Of a stretch of 64,000 bases of DNA, positions 22,226 to 34,400 are shown in pieces. A program made the translations under genes and the position numbers. The notes under the pieces were generated by a model. It saw only the letters and a list, made by a program, of their open reading frames with translations. It had not been told where the DNA came from and ran no database searches. The DNA is from Euborellia annulipes (Eukaryota; Arthropoda; Insecta; Dermaptera; Anisolabididae), in NCBI GenBank assembly GCA_023213315.1, contig JAKCPI010012501.1, forward strand, positions 45,542-109,541, in the 5' to 3' direction. Position 1 is the stretch's first letter; each line of letters starts with the position of its first letter.

Positions 22226-23278
22226 TTAATTTTTCCCAGGCTGAAAGATTTCTATTATATCATCTTCATCATCAGATTTAGACAAATCTACGATGTTTTC
22301 TTCTTTATCTGACATCAGACTGACTTCTTCTATATCTTCATATTCTCTTGTCTCTTCCTCGGGTTGGCACATTGCCTCTAAATCCTCTTCCGAAATTCCA
22401 TTATGCATTTGGGCTAAAAATTCCTGCTGTATTACAGACGTTATCGGCAAATTTCCATTCTGAGCGAACATCGCTTGCTGTGGAGTCGTTTTTATCTCCA
22501 TATTATATATAGAGTTGAACTTCCATTGGATAATTCGAAGACAGGAACTCCAGGCGCTGGTTTTGTTTTCTTTCAACCATTCCGTCAATGAGATTCTCAG
22601 AGAGGCAAGAATCACCTGGTTGTTATCTTTTGGACTCCTGCCGTTAATCAGAAGCAGATTTACCCACAAAGAGGAGAGTTCGTGGATGATATCAGCTGTG
22701 AATTCTCTTCCTTGGTCGGACACCAGGATTTGCGGAGGGCCGAAATCGGAGAAAATACTCAAGAGTTCTCTCGCTACTTCGTTCGCCGTTTTTGTGACCA
22801 GCGGCCGTAAAAAATTATATTTTGTAATATCTTCTCGGTAATATAAAATATATTTATAATCTCCATCTGGCATATTTTCGAAATTTAAAATAAAAATTTC
22901 TCCTCGATGTTTCAAGTTACTAACTTTGAACCCGGACATTAAATTTATTTTCACTTTCTTTCTTTCTATGCACGTTTCGCATTCATTAACGACACGCCTT
23001 ACCTTGCGCTTGGGGATATTGCCATAGTTTTCGCAAAGTCCTCTGAAAGCGACATCGAAAACCTTGTGGCCAGAAGCGCTATGTGCCAGATTAATTATAG
23101 CTATAGCATCATTGTTGGTTGCCATAAGTCGACCATCTTTTCTTAAAGCAACCTTTGTTATTCCATTAAAAGAAACCAATTTGTATTTTTTGATTAATTC
23201 ATTATGATCTACATGGTCGGTGCTTCCTAAAATATTTATAACAGCATTTTCATAATCTTTGTCCCATAATTGATCCAT
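22226..23278 (-). CDS. Integrase-derived protein 2, KRBA2/GIN-1-like, with acidic SIM-like tail
   Basis: One coding exon of 350 residues, a diverged paralogue of 19248-20357 on the same strand. The shared landmarks are LWDKDYE, KYKLVSFNG, DGRLMAT, the zinc module (H66, H71, C100, C103), YKYILYYREDITKYNFLRPL, VSDQGREFTADII and LLINGR. At the catalytic positions the first Asp is Asn (N132), the second is kept (D188), and the Glu position is Ala in my alignment (A225), so it should be inactive. The last 45 residues are acidic and contain IVDLS (329-333) and DDIIEIF (339-345), both like SUMO-interacting motifs. The same TTACAG acceptor sits 3 bases before the ATG. Different residues are lost in the two paralogues while both frames stay open. 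That suggests selection for a non-catalytic role, but this is inference. Confidence 0.75.
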   Translation of the reverse strand: MDQLWDKDYENAVINILGSTDHVDHNELIKKYKLVSFNGITKVALRKDGRLMATNNDAIAIINLAHSASGHKVFDVAFRGLCENYGNIPKRKVRRVVNECETCIERKKVKINLMSGFKVSNLKHRGEIFILNFENMPDGDYKYILYYREDITKYNFLRPLVTKTANEVARELLSIFSDFGPPQILVSDQGREFTADIIHELSSLWVNLLLINGRSPKDNNQVILASLRISLTEWLKENKTSAWSSCLRIIQWKFNSIYNMEIKTTPQQAMFAQNGNLPITSVIQQEFLAQMHNGISEEDLEAMCQPEEETREYEDIEEVSLMSDKEENIVDLSKSDDEDDIIEIFQPGKN

Positions 23279-23743
23279 TTTCTGTAATATAATGATAAAA
23301 ATTGAATTAAAATTCTCATTCAGCGCAAAAGTGAGTGATTAATACATACCAGATGGATATTTCAATGTAATTAGTGATTAATTATAACCTCTAAACATAA
23401 CCTCTAAAACATCAACTGTCAACATTCAAATGACAAGCAGGGATGCCAACACAAACGCCGCCGAAAATTAATTCTTTTTTTTAAGAAGAAAAATTGAATT
23501 GTGTTCAAATTAAAATAAAAATTCTTTCTTTAAGTTTTAATTATTAATATTTGTTAAAAATTATAATATTAATTATTAAAAAAAAAAAATATTTTTTTTG
23601 GCGCTTAAATTTAAGTTATCAGAAACATCGGCGACTACGCGACGTTTTTATAAAAAATAAATTTGCACGCGACCAGTGGCTCAGAGAGAAGACAATCCTT
23701 TTGGAATAAATAGGGCTGAGGTCTAAATGACCTCAATTATTTC

Positions 23744-23971
23744 TTTTTTTTTTTCTTTTTTATAAAAACACTCACACTTTTTTCTCATTCACACTCACAC
23801 ACACATTCACACAGTCTTTTTGGCAACTCAGGCCATTTAAGACTTTACGATAACCGTTGTTATTTATAACATTATTTTTATCTATTGGGGTCCAGGCATT
23901 TGGTACCCAAAAAGGCTTAATGGCTCGGTATCGAAGGTAGGCACGCTACCAACTACACCAAGTCCGAGGGC
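23744..23971 (-). mobile_element. tRNA-derived SINE, B box deleted
   Basis: A minus-strand SINE with poly-T/ACTCACAC tail at the left, the CAGGCCATTTAAGAC block, and the GTAGGCACGCTACC arm and head at the right. The stretch holding the B box is missing compared with other copies. Confidence 0.8.
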
Positions 23972-23972
23972 A

Positions 23973-24250
23973 AGATGCTCTTTATAATGTATATTCTCAT
24001 TTTGTCCTCGAAAAAGTTTGAAGTGCACTTTACTCTTGTACTCCATAGGAAAGATAGGAGAAATGGTTGCTATGGTAACAAAATATAAATATTTCTCTTT
24101 ACTTGCGGAAACTAAAGCCTAGTACTCACCTAGGAACAAAAGTCGCGACAAACTATGGCTCGACCCGACCGTGTGCGCCCAGCGTAATTCGATAAAAAAA
24201 AATCTGGTGTAACAGGCACAGAACACAACTTTCAATTACCGAACGTTGAG
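23973..24250 (+). repeat. DR1 3' part with half hairpin
   Basis: Starts at GATGCTCTTTATAATGTATA, passes the X-box-like GTTGCTATGGTAAC, and ends in AATCTGGTGTAACAGGCACA plus the descending hairpin arm. About 60 bp of foreign sequence precedes the hairpin. A tRNA-like SINE head (minus strand) follows at 24395-24480. A lone DR1 hairpin lies at 24732-24790. Confidence 0.75.
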
Positions 24251-24794
24251 TGCTAAAAAAAAACCGTAGAAAAATAATAATAAACTTGAATAAAAAAATG
24301 CTTAGGTCGCCCATGTATATAATTGCCAGTGTACTTGATGTGCCCCCCCCCCCCTCATAGAAGGCCTTCTCTCGATTGGTAGCCAATCCATTTGAAATAA
24401 ATTTTTGTCGCATGGGACGGGAAGCGAACCCTTGACCTTTGATACCCGAAGCCAATGCTCTACCTCTGATTCATAGGTCAAGGGCGATTGAATACCTTCA
24501 CAAGCTCTGATCAAATTGATTCATGCAATTTTCAAAGAAGAACGAATTTCATATTTCTGTATTTATTTTATCGCCCCCCCCCTCCCCTGGCAATTATACA
24601 TTTTGTTAACCCTTTCCCTAATAATCCCGATGGCTACCGAGGGACGTTCCACACCGTGCAACTGCAACGATTGCGGAGACCATTGCCAGCCAGCACTATA
24701 CATTTAACTTGTTGATTTCTATCTCGAGATAAAAAATCTGGCGTGGCACATTTATCAAAGTTGTGCGGTCATTCACACCAGATTTTTGTTATTT

Positions 24795-25069
24795 TTTTTT
24801 TTTTTTTTTTTAAACATTCACACTTTTTTCTCATTCACACTCACACTCACACACACATTCACACAGTCTTTTCGGCAACTCAGGCCATATAAGACACTTA
24901 CGATAACCGTTATTTATGAATTTATATATATTAGGGTCCAGGCATTTTTATTTAAGCCATCTGGTATCCAGATGGCTTAAATAAAAATCATCGGACTGCC
25001 TGGGGTCCGAACCCGCGACGTTTGGTATATGAGGTTAGCACTCTAACCTCTACACCACGCCCCGAGGGC
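24795..25069 (-). mobile_element. Full-length tRNA-derived SINE with 14-bp TSD
   Basis: A complete minus-strand copy flanked by a perfect duplication GATTTTTGTTATTT (24781-24794 and 25070-25083). The poly-A tail and (GTGTGAGT)n region are on the left, the tRNA-like head with B box GGGTTCGGACCC on the right. The insertion site is the loop side of a DR1 hairpin. A TSD of this length with a poly-A tail indicates LINE-type target-primed integration. Confidence 0.92.
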
Positions 25070-25179
25070 GATTTTTGTTATTTATTTATTTAAACAAAAT
25101 ATTTGCAGCCCGGATTATATAGCCTATATTAGTCAGACGTCGTTTCCAAGGTGTGAGGCGACGGGGGATGCCCTAGCCG

Positions 25180-25280
25180 ATAATGACGTCACGTGTACCT
25201 TGACGACGACGTCAGTGGTGACGTCACCGCGACGCCCCGCGTGGGTGGCAGGAGCGCGTGTCGAGAGCGAGTCAGTGCAG
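25180..25280 (+). promoter_or_regulatory. Promoter with CRE motifs, E-box and TCAGT initiator
   Basis: Two exact CRE octamers TGACGTCA are at 25184-25191 and 25219-25226, with a further GACGTCA at 25208-25214. The first overlaps an E-box CACGTG (25190-25195). TCAGT at 25272-25276 matches the arthropod initiator and lies 160 bp before the start codon at 25436. The interval is the most GC-rich block around and lacks repeats, which fits the promoter of the membrane-protein gene. Confidence 0.7.
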
Positions 25281-25435
25281 TGCTTTGCTCCCCGAAGGAA
25301 TCATCTCTACGCTAATCGCTCCGCTCTCCGCTTATCTTGGTCAACTTCTTATCTCTGGGAGTGAATATGCGATCATAGGTGGGCCTCGCCTGTCTCTCGT
25401 TCGTTCGTTGTGTCGACTTGATCCTTCTAAACAAG

Positions 25436-28400
25436 ATGAAAGCCGCCACTTGCTTTTGCCTCGTCATAATCACCCTGCTCCATGCACACGGATACGGTAA
25501 TTGTGTTTTTACTTCAACTATTAAATCATCTGCATTGATTCACGATCGATCGATATCTTAGAAATCTCTTCCTTTATCTCATTTCATCTTCGCAGAAAGC
25601 CACGTCTTGTGGAATTTTCCTCTTCTTTGATTTATATCCTGTATATCCTCCTCTATTTGCATTTCTTGCTAGGGGGTGGGGGTGGAGGCGCCACCCTTCA
25701 ACTTTGGCATTTCGTTGAATAAAATGAATGTCGACTGCCGAGGTCCCTTCGGGGATGCGAATGGCTGGCTGTTCAACACGGGGTTTCCTCGGGGTCACCC
25801 ATCCGGACTCTCACTGAGTTGTGACGACAGCTAGATTTCCTGGGAATTCAACTCGCAATCTCTACATTTTATTGAGCACAAATGCAGACGTATTTTGAAC
25901 AAAAACGACGGACTTACAAGAAAACAAACTGATATTCAAAATTCCTGCTCGTTAGTAAATAAATGGATAAAATTAAAACTCTATGCGTCATCTGATGTTA
26001 TTTTAAAACCTGTTTTGTAGCATTTTGCTTGATTACTTTTAAGTGAGGAATCCAAAAGTAAATTGAGGAATTCTCGCTAATTTTGCTTATTTGATTGGAT
26101 TGGAGCTACAAAAAACAATTAATTAAATGGAATCGAACAAATTTGAGATCTTTGTCTCCCCAATTGGCAAATATTTAGAATTTCTTGCTCGTTCAATCAA
26201 GTGCCCCTCTTGAGACCTTCGCTGCTATCTCCGCCTATTAATCCTTTTTCACCTTTCATTTGCTCATTTTCACAAACTTTAATTTTTGAGATTAAAAACA
26301 AAAAACAATTTGAAGAGAAGAAGAAGAAAGTTAATGAAAATTCTAATCTAAATATTCAGGTCTTGGCCAGGAGGTTTAATTAATATCGACCCCCTTTATA
26401 GAGGTTCGTTAAACTCCCGATAAGATCGTTCAATAATTAAAGCCCTTATGGGTTGAAATTTCTATCATGTTCAATAAATTTAACATAAAATTCAAATAAG
26501 AACAGAGAAGTTATAATATTTTTTTTAATTCCTTCAAATGGCTATACGCTTAATTTAATACGATTTTTCATCCCAGGCCATAAACCTTCTAATTTAGTTA
26601 GATTTTTTCTGCATATTCCACAGGCTTGTGTTTAGGGGCCACGCCACTCAGTGTTTAACAGCACCGTGTCTCTTGCTCTTCTCTGTTGCCAGGCTCCCCG
26701 GCAGGTAGATTGTTAACAAGAATCAAACAGTGAATAATTGCATTGTTATAATATACTAATATCTATTGTTGTAGATGTACGTATTATAGCAAATGGTAGA
26801 ACAAAAGCCTTTTGTGCTTCTTCTCTTTTCGTTTCAAGCAATGAAATCTTTCTAAATTAAATATATTGGATACCAATTAATTTAGAGCCAAAAAGACTCT
26901 AAATTCGATGGTTGGAGGCCAAAAAAATATTCTCTACTTCTACAAGTTGATGTTTAGAAGTCATCATAAATCATGGGAAATTATTGGATTGTGAAATGTG
27001 CTATTTAGAAAAATTGATTGTCAATATTTACTTTTTTTTTTTTTCATTTCTGAAACAATGTAGATTTCAAATGTGTAGGTCTACTAATATTTCTATTTTC
27101 GTTACATACTCATTTATTTATTTTATACCAACTGGTATCCAATATTCTGGGATACTTTTGAGGTTATCTATAAATATATTGACGTTTGTTTCTATCTTTG
27201 TGTTAATTAATTGTTGTCAAAAGTTTCATATGTTGCTAACTTCAGTCTCTTTGTTAGTAGCCAAATGCCTCTTCACAACAATTGATAGTCTATTATTAAG
27301 AAAGAATTAATGGCAAATATGGATTTCCCTTAAAATTAAAAGTTTTAAACTTTAAAATAAATTAAATTCACATGTGCTAAAAGCATTTGAGTAATAGCAA
27401 ACTCAAGTTTTCTAATTTATTATTGTTTTTTTTATCTATTTCCTTTTATCAGAGAAAGTCAAGGTTAATGATTAGCTTTTTTTTTTTATTTGTTCACTGT
27501 CTTTTCGGCATCTGAGGACTTGGACACTTCCAATTCAATTTCTCACGAAATCTCCCCTGACCCCTAGGCAACAAAATATAAATATTTTCTCAAAAATCTG
27601 GCGGGATAAGCACAGAATTGCCGGAGGTTGTGAGCTGCTACACCAGATTTTTCTCCTCCCAGAGAATTGTTTTGATATCTACAGTTAATAAAATAGTCGA
27701 AATTAGCAAAGATAATTGGGAGGAAATGGGAAATTTCATTTTAGCGGAATTCAAGTTCAAACTCCTGAAAGCTAAGCATCCACTTGTTAGAGCCAAATTG
27801 CTCACCGCAAGAGGAATTTCTTTTTATTCTCTTTGTCTATAATAGTACCACATTTGAGGCTAATGGGATATTTAAATTACCGCTACCATAATACATAGTG
27901 GATTCATCCTAATTTTTATTTGAGAAAAAAGAAACCTTCAACAAATAATTTGTCTTTATTTATTTGAAATTCCTATCGGGTTCCTCGTTTATTTCCCCGA
28001 GGTGCTTTCGTGCACGAAGACACACACCTCAAACTCAACTGACTTCTGGCCGTAGCCATCTACAGGCACCCCGTGAAGTTACATCATTTCCTATCTCTAA
28101 CTCCTCCTCCTGCGTTCGTCTCTGGCTAGTGAACTAATCCTTATTTCTGGTTCCACAAATTTTCGGCGAGTTTTTCCTTTCGGCGAGAAAATTTTCGGCG
28201 AGTTTGTTTTCGGCGAGATTTTGCTTTCGGCGAAAAAATTTTCGGCGAGTTTTTTTTTGGCGAGTTATATATACCGCCCCCGTCACAGCAACTCCCTCTC
28301 CTCGTAGAGTTGCCTGGGGGCTATTGTGCTGAGATCCAATATTCCAATCCAGTGCCTGCTTGAGGATTTGTTTACTTTTAAATAAATATTTTTATTTAAT

Positions 28401-31400
28401 GAAAAAATCCCCCAAGCCCAAGATTTGAACGCGGATCTTCTTTGTAGAAGCCGACATCCTAGACAACTACACCAGTGAGCCCCCAATAATTAATCAGAAA
28501 AAAACACTAACTTAAGTCGCGGGTTGGACCCCAGGCAGTCGATGATTTTATTTAAGCCATTTGGATACAAAATGACTTAAATAAGAATGCCTGGACCCCA
28601 GATAGATATATTAAACATACGAGTATCGTTAAAAGTCTTAAAAGGCCTAAGTTGCCGAAAAGACTGTGAATGTGTGTGTGTGTTTAAAAAAAAAAATGTT
28701 TAATATACAAATTGACTTGCGGTTATTTATTTCCTTTCTACTTACTTTATTTTAATTAGAAAGGTTTTTTTTTTTTGTAAAATTTCTTAATGGTCGAGAT
28801 GATGGAAGGAATCAGCGAGAGGGAGCGAGACAGACGAGATCTCGAGGCTTTATCGCCAAAAGAGAAAGAGAGAGAAAAGACATTTTAATTAGATTGAAAT
28901 TCCTTTTCTAAATAATAATAATAATTCTCTCATTTTACATTATTAATTAATTTATTAGCGAGAGATAAATGCGAACATAATATATTTTAATTAAATTCAT
29001 TATTGATTTCACTAATACAAAGTAAAATTCCTGCTTAAGATAAAAACCTGGCGTGACTAGTCGCACACCTTCGCTAATTGGACGTTGTGTCATGTCCTCG
29101 TCACACCAGATTTTTCCGACATGCATGCAATAGTAAGAGAAAGTAATAAAAAATAATTTTTGTGGGGAAATGTTTAAAGAGAGAGAGAGAGAGAGCATAA
29201 GAACATTAACGGTCATAGGTCATTAAACAAGATCCTGGAAGAGAGAGGCAGGGGGCGGGGGGAGGGGGCGGGGCTTTCAAAGTTTAATGATATCCGCGTA
29301 ATAATGAACTTGGCATAATTAATTAATGGACGCATATCATAAATCATCATCCTCGCAGTCCGTTGATGATCTCCCTTCTCTTTTGGAATGTTAACTTTTC
29401 ACTTTATTATTATATTTGTTGCGCTAAAGTATTTTATAGCGCATATTTACCCAAAGGACTCATCTCATGCATTTTATTAAAAAGGTTAGAGGCGTTGATG
29501 ACAGCCATAGGCGCCGGAACTGGGTGGGGGGGGGGCAAGGGTACATTGCCCCCCTGGCATCCTATAGGGGGGGGGGCAGAGGGGGCAAAATTTCTTCTTT
29601 TATTTCAATTATTTTTAAAAATGATATATTTTTAATTTTGAAAAAATAAAATAAAAAAAATCTGGTGTGACTGGCGCACAGCACACAACTTTCTCTTACC
29701 TTCGGTAATCGAAAGTTGTGTTCTGTGCTTGTCACACCAGATTTTTCGTGTCGACATATATTTAGTTCCCGACAGTACGGAACATTTGAATTCAGATGTA
29801 AAATTTATAAGTGTGGGAAAATATTTATATTTTGTTACCATGGCAACCATTTCTCCTATCTTCCCTATGAAATACAAGAGTAAAGTGGTCTTCAGAAGAT
29901 TGCAATCGCAAAATGAGAATATACATTTTAAAAGAGCATCTAAAAAATAATTGATTTTTGAATTTAAAAAAAAATCGTTGGAGCAAATTTTGAGAAAATC
30001 GAAAAAAACTGAAAAAGTACATCAGTAAAGTACTAGTACTCTTTGGCCGATTTTGATTAAAAGCTTATTTTTCCGGTCCCGGGGGGTGTTTAACTTAAAT
30101 ATAAAATTTCAACCTCCTAGCTCAATTCCTTCATGCTTAAAATTGAACACACACCCACCCACCCACACACAGACAGACCATGTCGCGAAAACCACTTTTT
30201 TGGATTCAGGGGACCTCAAAACGTGAAGATCCATCAAAATCTCGACATCGAATTTTTGACATGAATCCAATACTTTCTCTCTATATATATATTACATATA
30301 TACATAGGTAAGAGAAAGTAAAAAAGGATTTTTAAAAAAATGCTTTTATTTTAATTGAACTAAAAAGAGAGAAATAATTTAATTGTTCTTGTTCAAATTT
30401 TTTAATATTTATGTCTTAAAATAAAAGCGTGGGGCGCGAGCCTCGGAATCACTTCGAAGCGCCCCACGCTTTTATTCAAATTCTTGTTCAAATTTTTTAA
30501 TATTTTTCTTAAAATAAAAGCGTGGGGCGCGAGCCTCGGAATCACTTCGAAGCGCCCCACGCTTTCATTTTAAGTCATAAATAAGTCATTTTAAGTCATA
30601 AATAAGTCATTAAGTCATAAAAAATTTTAACAAGAACAATTAAATTATTTCTCTCTTTTTTAGTTCAATTAAAATAAAAGCATTTTTTAAAAATCCTTTT
30701 TTTTATTTTATTTTTATTTAAAGCTTTTTAGTATTTTTTTCGTGTGATTTTTTTAAATTAACTTTCAAAATTAGAGGCTTTTAAATAACATCGGGAAATT
30801 TTCTAAAACTGTCTAATTAGCGTAGAGCTTTAAATCAAGATCAATAATTATTTTAATCATATCGTATCCAGAGTTGGGTTTTATACATGATTTTGTAGTT
30901 TTATACAAAAATCGCGTATAAAACGTATAAAACTAGAGCTATTTTTTTGAGATTTATTATTCAACTTTTCTGAATTCTCCCCCAAAGTCGTAAGACGTTG
31001 TCGATTACTCTGAGCGCCTGCTGAGTGGCGAAAGTCCGAAAATTCAATTTTTCCTTTTTGAGTTAAATCGACCAAAGGTTGTTAAAACGTTTTCTCTTTT
31101 GAGTGCCAAAGATATTTCCATTCTTTGCCCTTCGCTGCTATTTGTTGCCCGGCCATTCAAATGTAGGCCTACATGCGCAAATAACGCGACATTCTCTCAC
31201 TCACTCAAATCAATTGAGATTTGCTGGTGGGGGGGGGGGGCCCTTTTTACCTAACCTCTCGGCGTGCGTGCAGGGTGTTCCGAACTTAGCAAGGGTAGCG
31301 GGCAAGTAATGACGATAGCGATCGAATTATGGATTCCTGGTGCGTGTGTTCAACTCCTCGAACAAATCAAATAACCATTTTTACTTTTTCTTTTTCTCCT

Positions 31401-34400
31401 CTACGTTTTTTCAAAGTTTTTTTTTTTATTTTTATACCAATCAATTTAGTTGTAATTTTTCCATATACTTAAAAAGGGATTATTCAATGTCTCGATAAAA
31501 ATAACATTATAATGTAGGGCAGCCAATTGATTAAAAAGATGGCGATGGAGCGAAATCTTAATGGAAAATCGATATTTATATAATAAGTTTGACAAAAGAT
31601 GTCGGGGAAAGAAATTTTCCGATTAATGCCATTAATTCCATTCAATAATAATCAAGTTTGGCCTAGATTACATTTTTTGTGTACTTGAAGGGGAATCAAC
31701 ATCATCTCTTTATTTTAAGATATTTTTTTTTAAAGTGAAACTTTTATTTGATGGCCTCAAATATTTTCGCTCTTCTATCAGCATGTCGCGTTACAAGCCG
31801 TGACGACAAAAATCGGAATTATTATTATTATTATTTGAAATTCCTATTGGGATCCCCGTTTATTTACCCGAGGTGCTTTTGTGTACGAAGACACACACCT
31901 CAAACCCAACCGGTCTCTGGCCGTAGCCATCTACCGGCACCCCATGAAGCTGCATCTCTAACTCCTCCTCCTCCTGCGATCGTCTCTAGCTAGTGAACTA
32001 ATCCTTATTTCTGGTTCCAACCTCGCCTATGCTATGGAGGATGTTCTAGTTGAGAAGGGACTCCCTCAGCATCGACTCCTTTCGAGGAAAGCGTCCCTTC
32101 CACAGGACGGGATGTCACAGCAACTCCCTCTCCTCGTAGAGTTGCCTGGGAGCTATTGTGGTGAGATCCAATATTCGGAAAGTCAAAATTTAATATATAT
32201 GACGAATTATAAAAAAATAATTGTGAGATTTAATTACGGTATTAAATTTTTAAATTGATAAAATATAATTTTTATTTAAAATGATTCAAATCTTCAATTA
32301 AAAACGCGATTTTAATACCCTTAATTGAATAATTTTCAATTAAACGCCTACGATCCGAAAAAAAGTTTCACTTGCATCGTGCTTTCATAAAACCACACAA
32401 TGATTTTTACTTTCTCTTACCTATGTATATATGTAATATATATATAGAGAGAAAGTATTGGATTCATGTCAAAAATTCGATGTCGAGATTTTGATGGATC
32501 TTCACGTTTTGAGGTCCCCTGAATCCAAAAAAGTGGTTTTCGCGACATGGTCTGTCTGTCTGTCTGTGTGTGTGTGTGTGTGTGTGTGTCTGTGAACAAA
32601 ATATCTCAAGAACGAAAAGAGCTAGGAAGTTGAAATTTTATATTTAAGTTAGGCACCCCCATGGGACGTGACACGAAGCTTTTGAACAAAATCGACCAAA
32701 AAGTACTAGCACTTTACTGATTCACTTTTTCAGTTTTTTTCGATTTTCTCAAAATTTGCTCCAACGATTTTTTTTAAAATTCAAAAATCAATTATTTTTT
32801 AGATTCTCTATAAAATGTATATTCTCATTTTGTGATTGAAATCTTCGGAAGACCACTTTACTCTTGTACTCCATAGAAAAGATAGGAGAAATGGTTGCCA
32901 TGGTATCAAAATATAAATATTTTCCCATACTTATAAATTTTACATCTTGAATTCAATTGTACCCTACTGTCGGAAACTAAATACATGTCGACACAAAAAA
33001 TCTGGTGTGACAAGCACAGTACACAACTTTCGATTACCGAAGGTAAGAGAAAGTTGTGTGCTGTGCGCCAGTCACACCAGATTTTTTTAATTCCTCGGCT
33101 GTTGGAGGTCCCATTCAGTGGCGTCATTTGGGGGGGGGGGCATTTGCCTCCCCCTCCCCATGGAAAAGTTGAAATGACGTCACAGGTCCCATTCAGTGTC
33201 TCTTTGTTACATCTTTCATATCGCGCCTTAATAAAAGTACTGTGCTCTACTTTAGAAGGCTTTTTGAAAATAATAAATTGTCCTTCTATTTAGAATAGAT
33301 TCTGCCGTTAGGGAAAAAATTAATGGAGCTTTTGCTTATTTATTCATTCTAGGGTGAATTCCTTTGAAAGAGCTTCCATGTCTGCTCTTGTCAGAGGATT
33401 TGCAAATAAATAATCACTTACACAGGAGCAATGCATTGCTCGATAGAAAGAGAAAATTGAATTTATTTTTATCCATTCGAAGGAATGTGATCGATTCCGG
33501 AGATGCAAACAGAATCAGGAGCGCAGAACACACCTTCCCATATCATCTTAATGAATTACTTCCCACATATTCTATTTGCTAACATGCACGTCCCGAAAAA
33601 GCAACTTTCCATCCCCTTGGCTCAAATTTTATATTGCATATTGAAGACTTTTTGCTTCAGAAGTCCCTGTATCTGAGGAATGTTCGCACCAACGGCATGT
33701 CTGGACTTGCCTACAGCCCGTCCAAGCTCGATACAAACATTTGTCCTGATGAAGGCCGAAACGTCGACAATTGTGTTAAAAAAAGCGAATTTTCTTTGTT
33801 TTCTCGAGAAATAACTTTTTATATTTCTGATTTTTTTTTCTACATTGGTTTTTACGCTATTCCCTTCGAAAAATAAAACCCGATTAGCTCTAGGCCTACA
33901 TCAGATTTACCTTCAATTGGAAGCCATTTACTGGATATTTTTGTCATATTGAGGCCTCTAAGCCTATATATTGCATATTTTAATATTTTACGCGCATATT
34001 ATATGCCATATTTAGTGATTACTATAGGAATAAAATATTCTCTCTGAGAATGGACTGAAACAGTGCTGCCAACCAGAATTTCGAAAAAACAGAGCTTTCA
34101 AATGAAAAATGCTGGAGGAATTTCCCTTGCAAAATTCATAGGATTCGTCATTTTATTTCTTTTGCGAAAAATCATTTTCCTGATTAATAATTTGTATTTC
34201 TAGGAAGTCTCACTAATGGACAGAGTTCCCACTTGTTCAAAAACATCTTGAAACCTGGGGGGGGGGCTCTTCTCCAACCCCCCTTCCTGCCTTTAATCTT
34301 CTCCACTTAAAATTAAATTTTTGAGAATGAATGTTAAATAATTCATGTTGTGCTGGTATAAATATAGCATTCGTTTATCCATGTATTTCAAGCTAAAATA

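Noticed and set aside
28157..28270. CRISPR-like array
   Set aside because: Units are about 11 bp, degenerate and without spacers; the host is a eukaryote.
33364..33876. Small frames of 72 and 80 codons
   Set aside because: No recognisable domain, and the second overlaps the hammerhead-like motif; not supported as genes.
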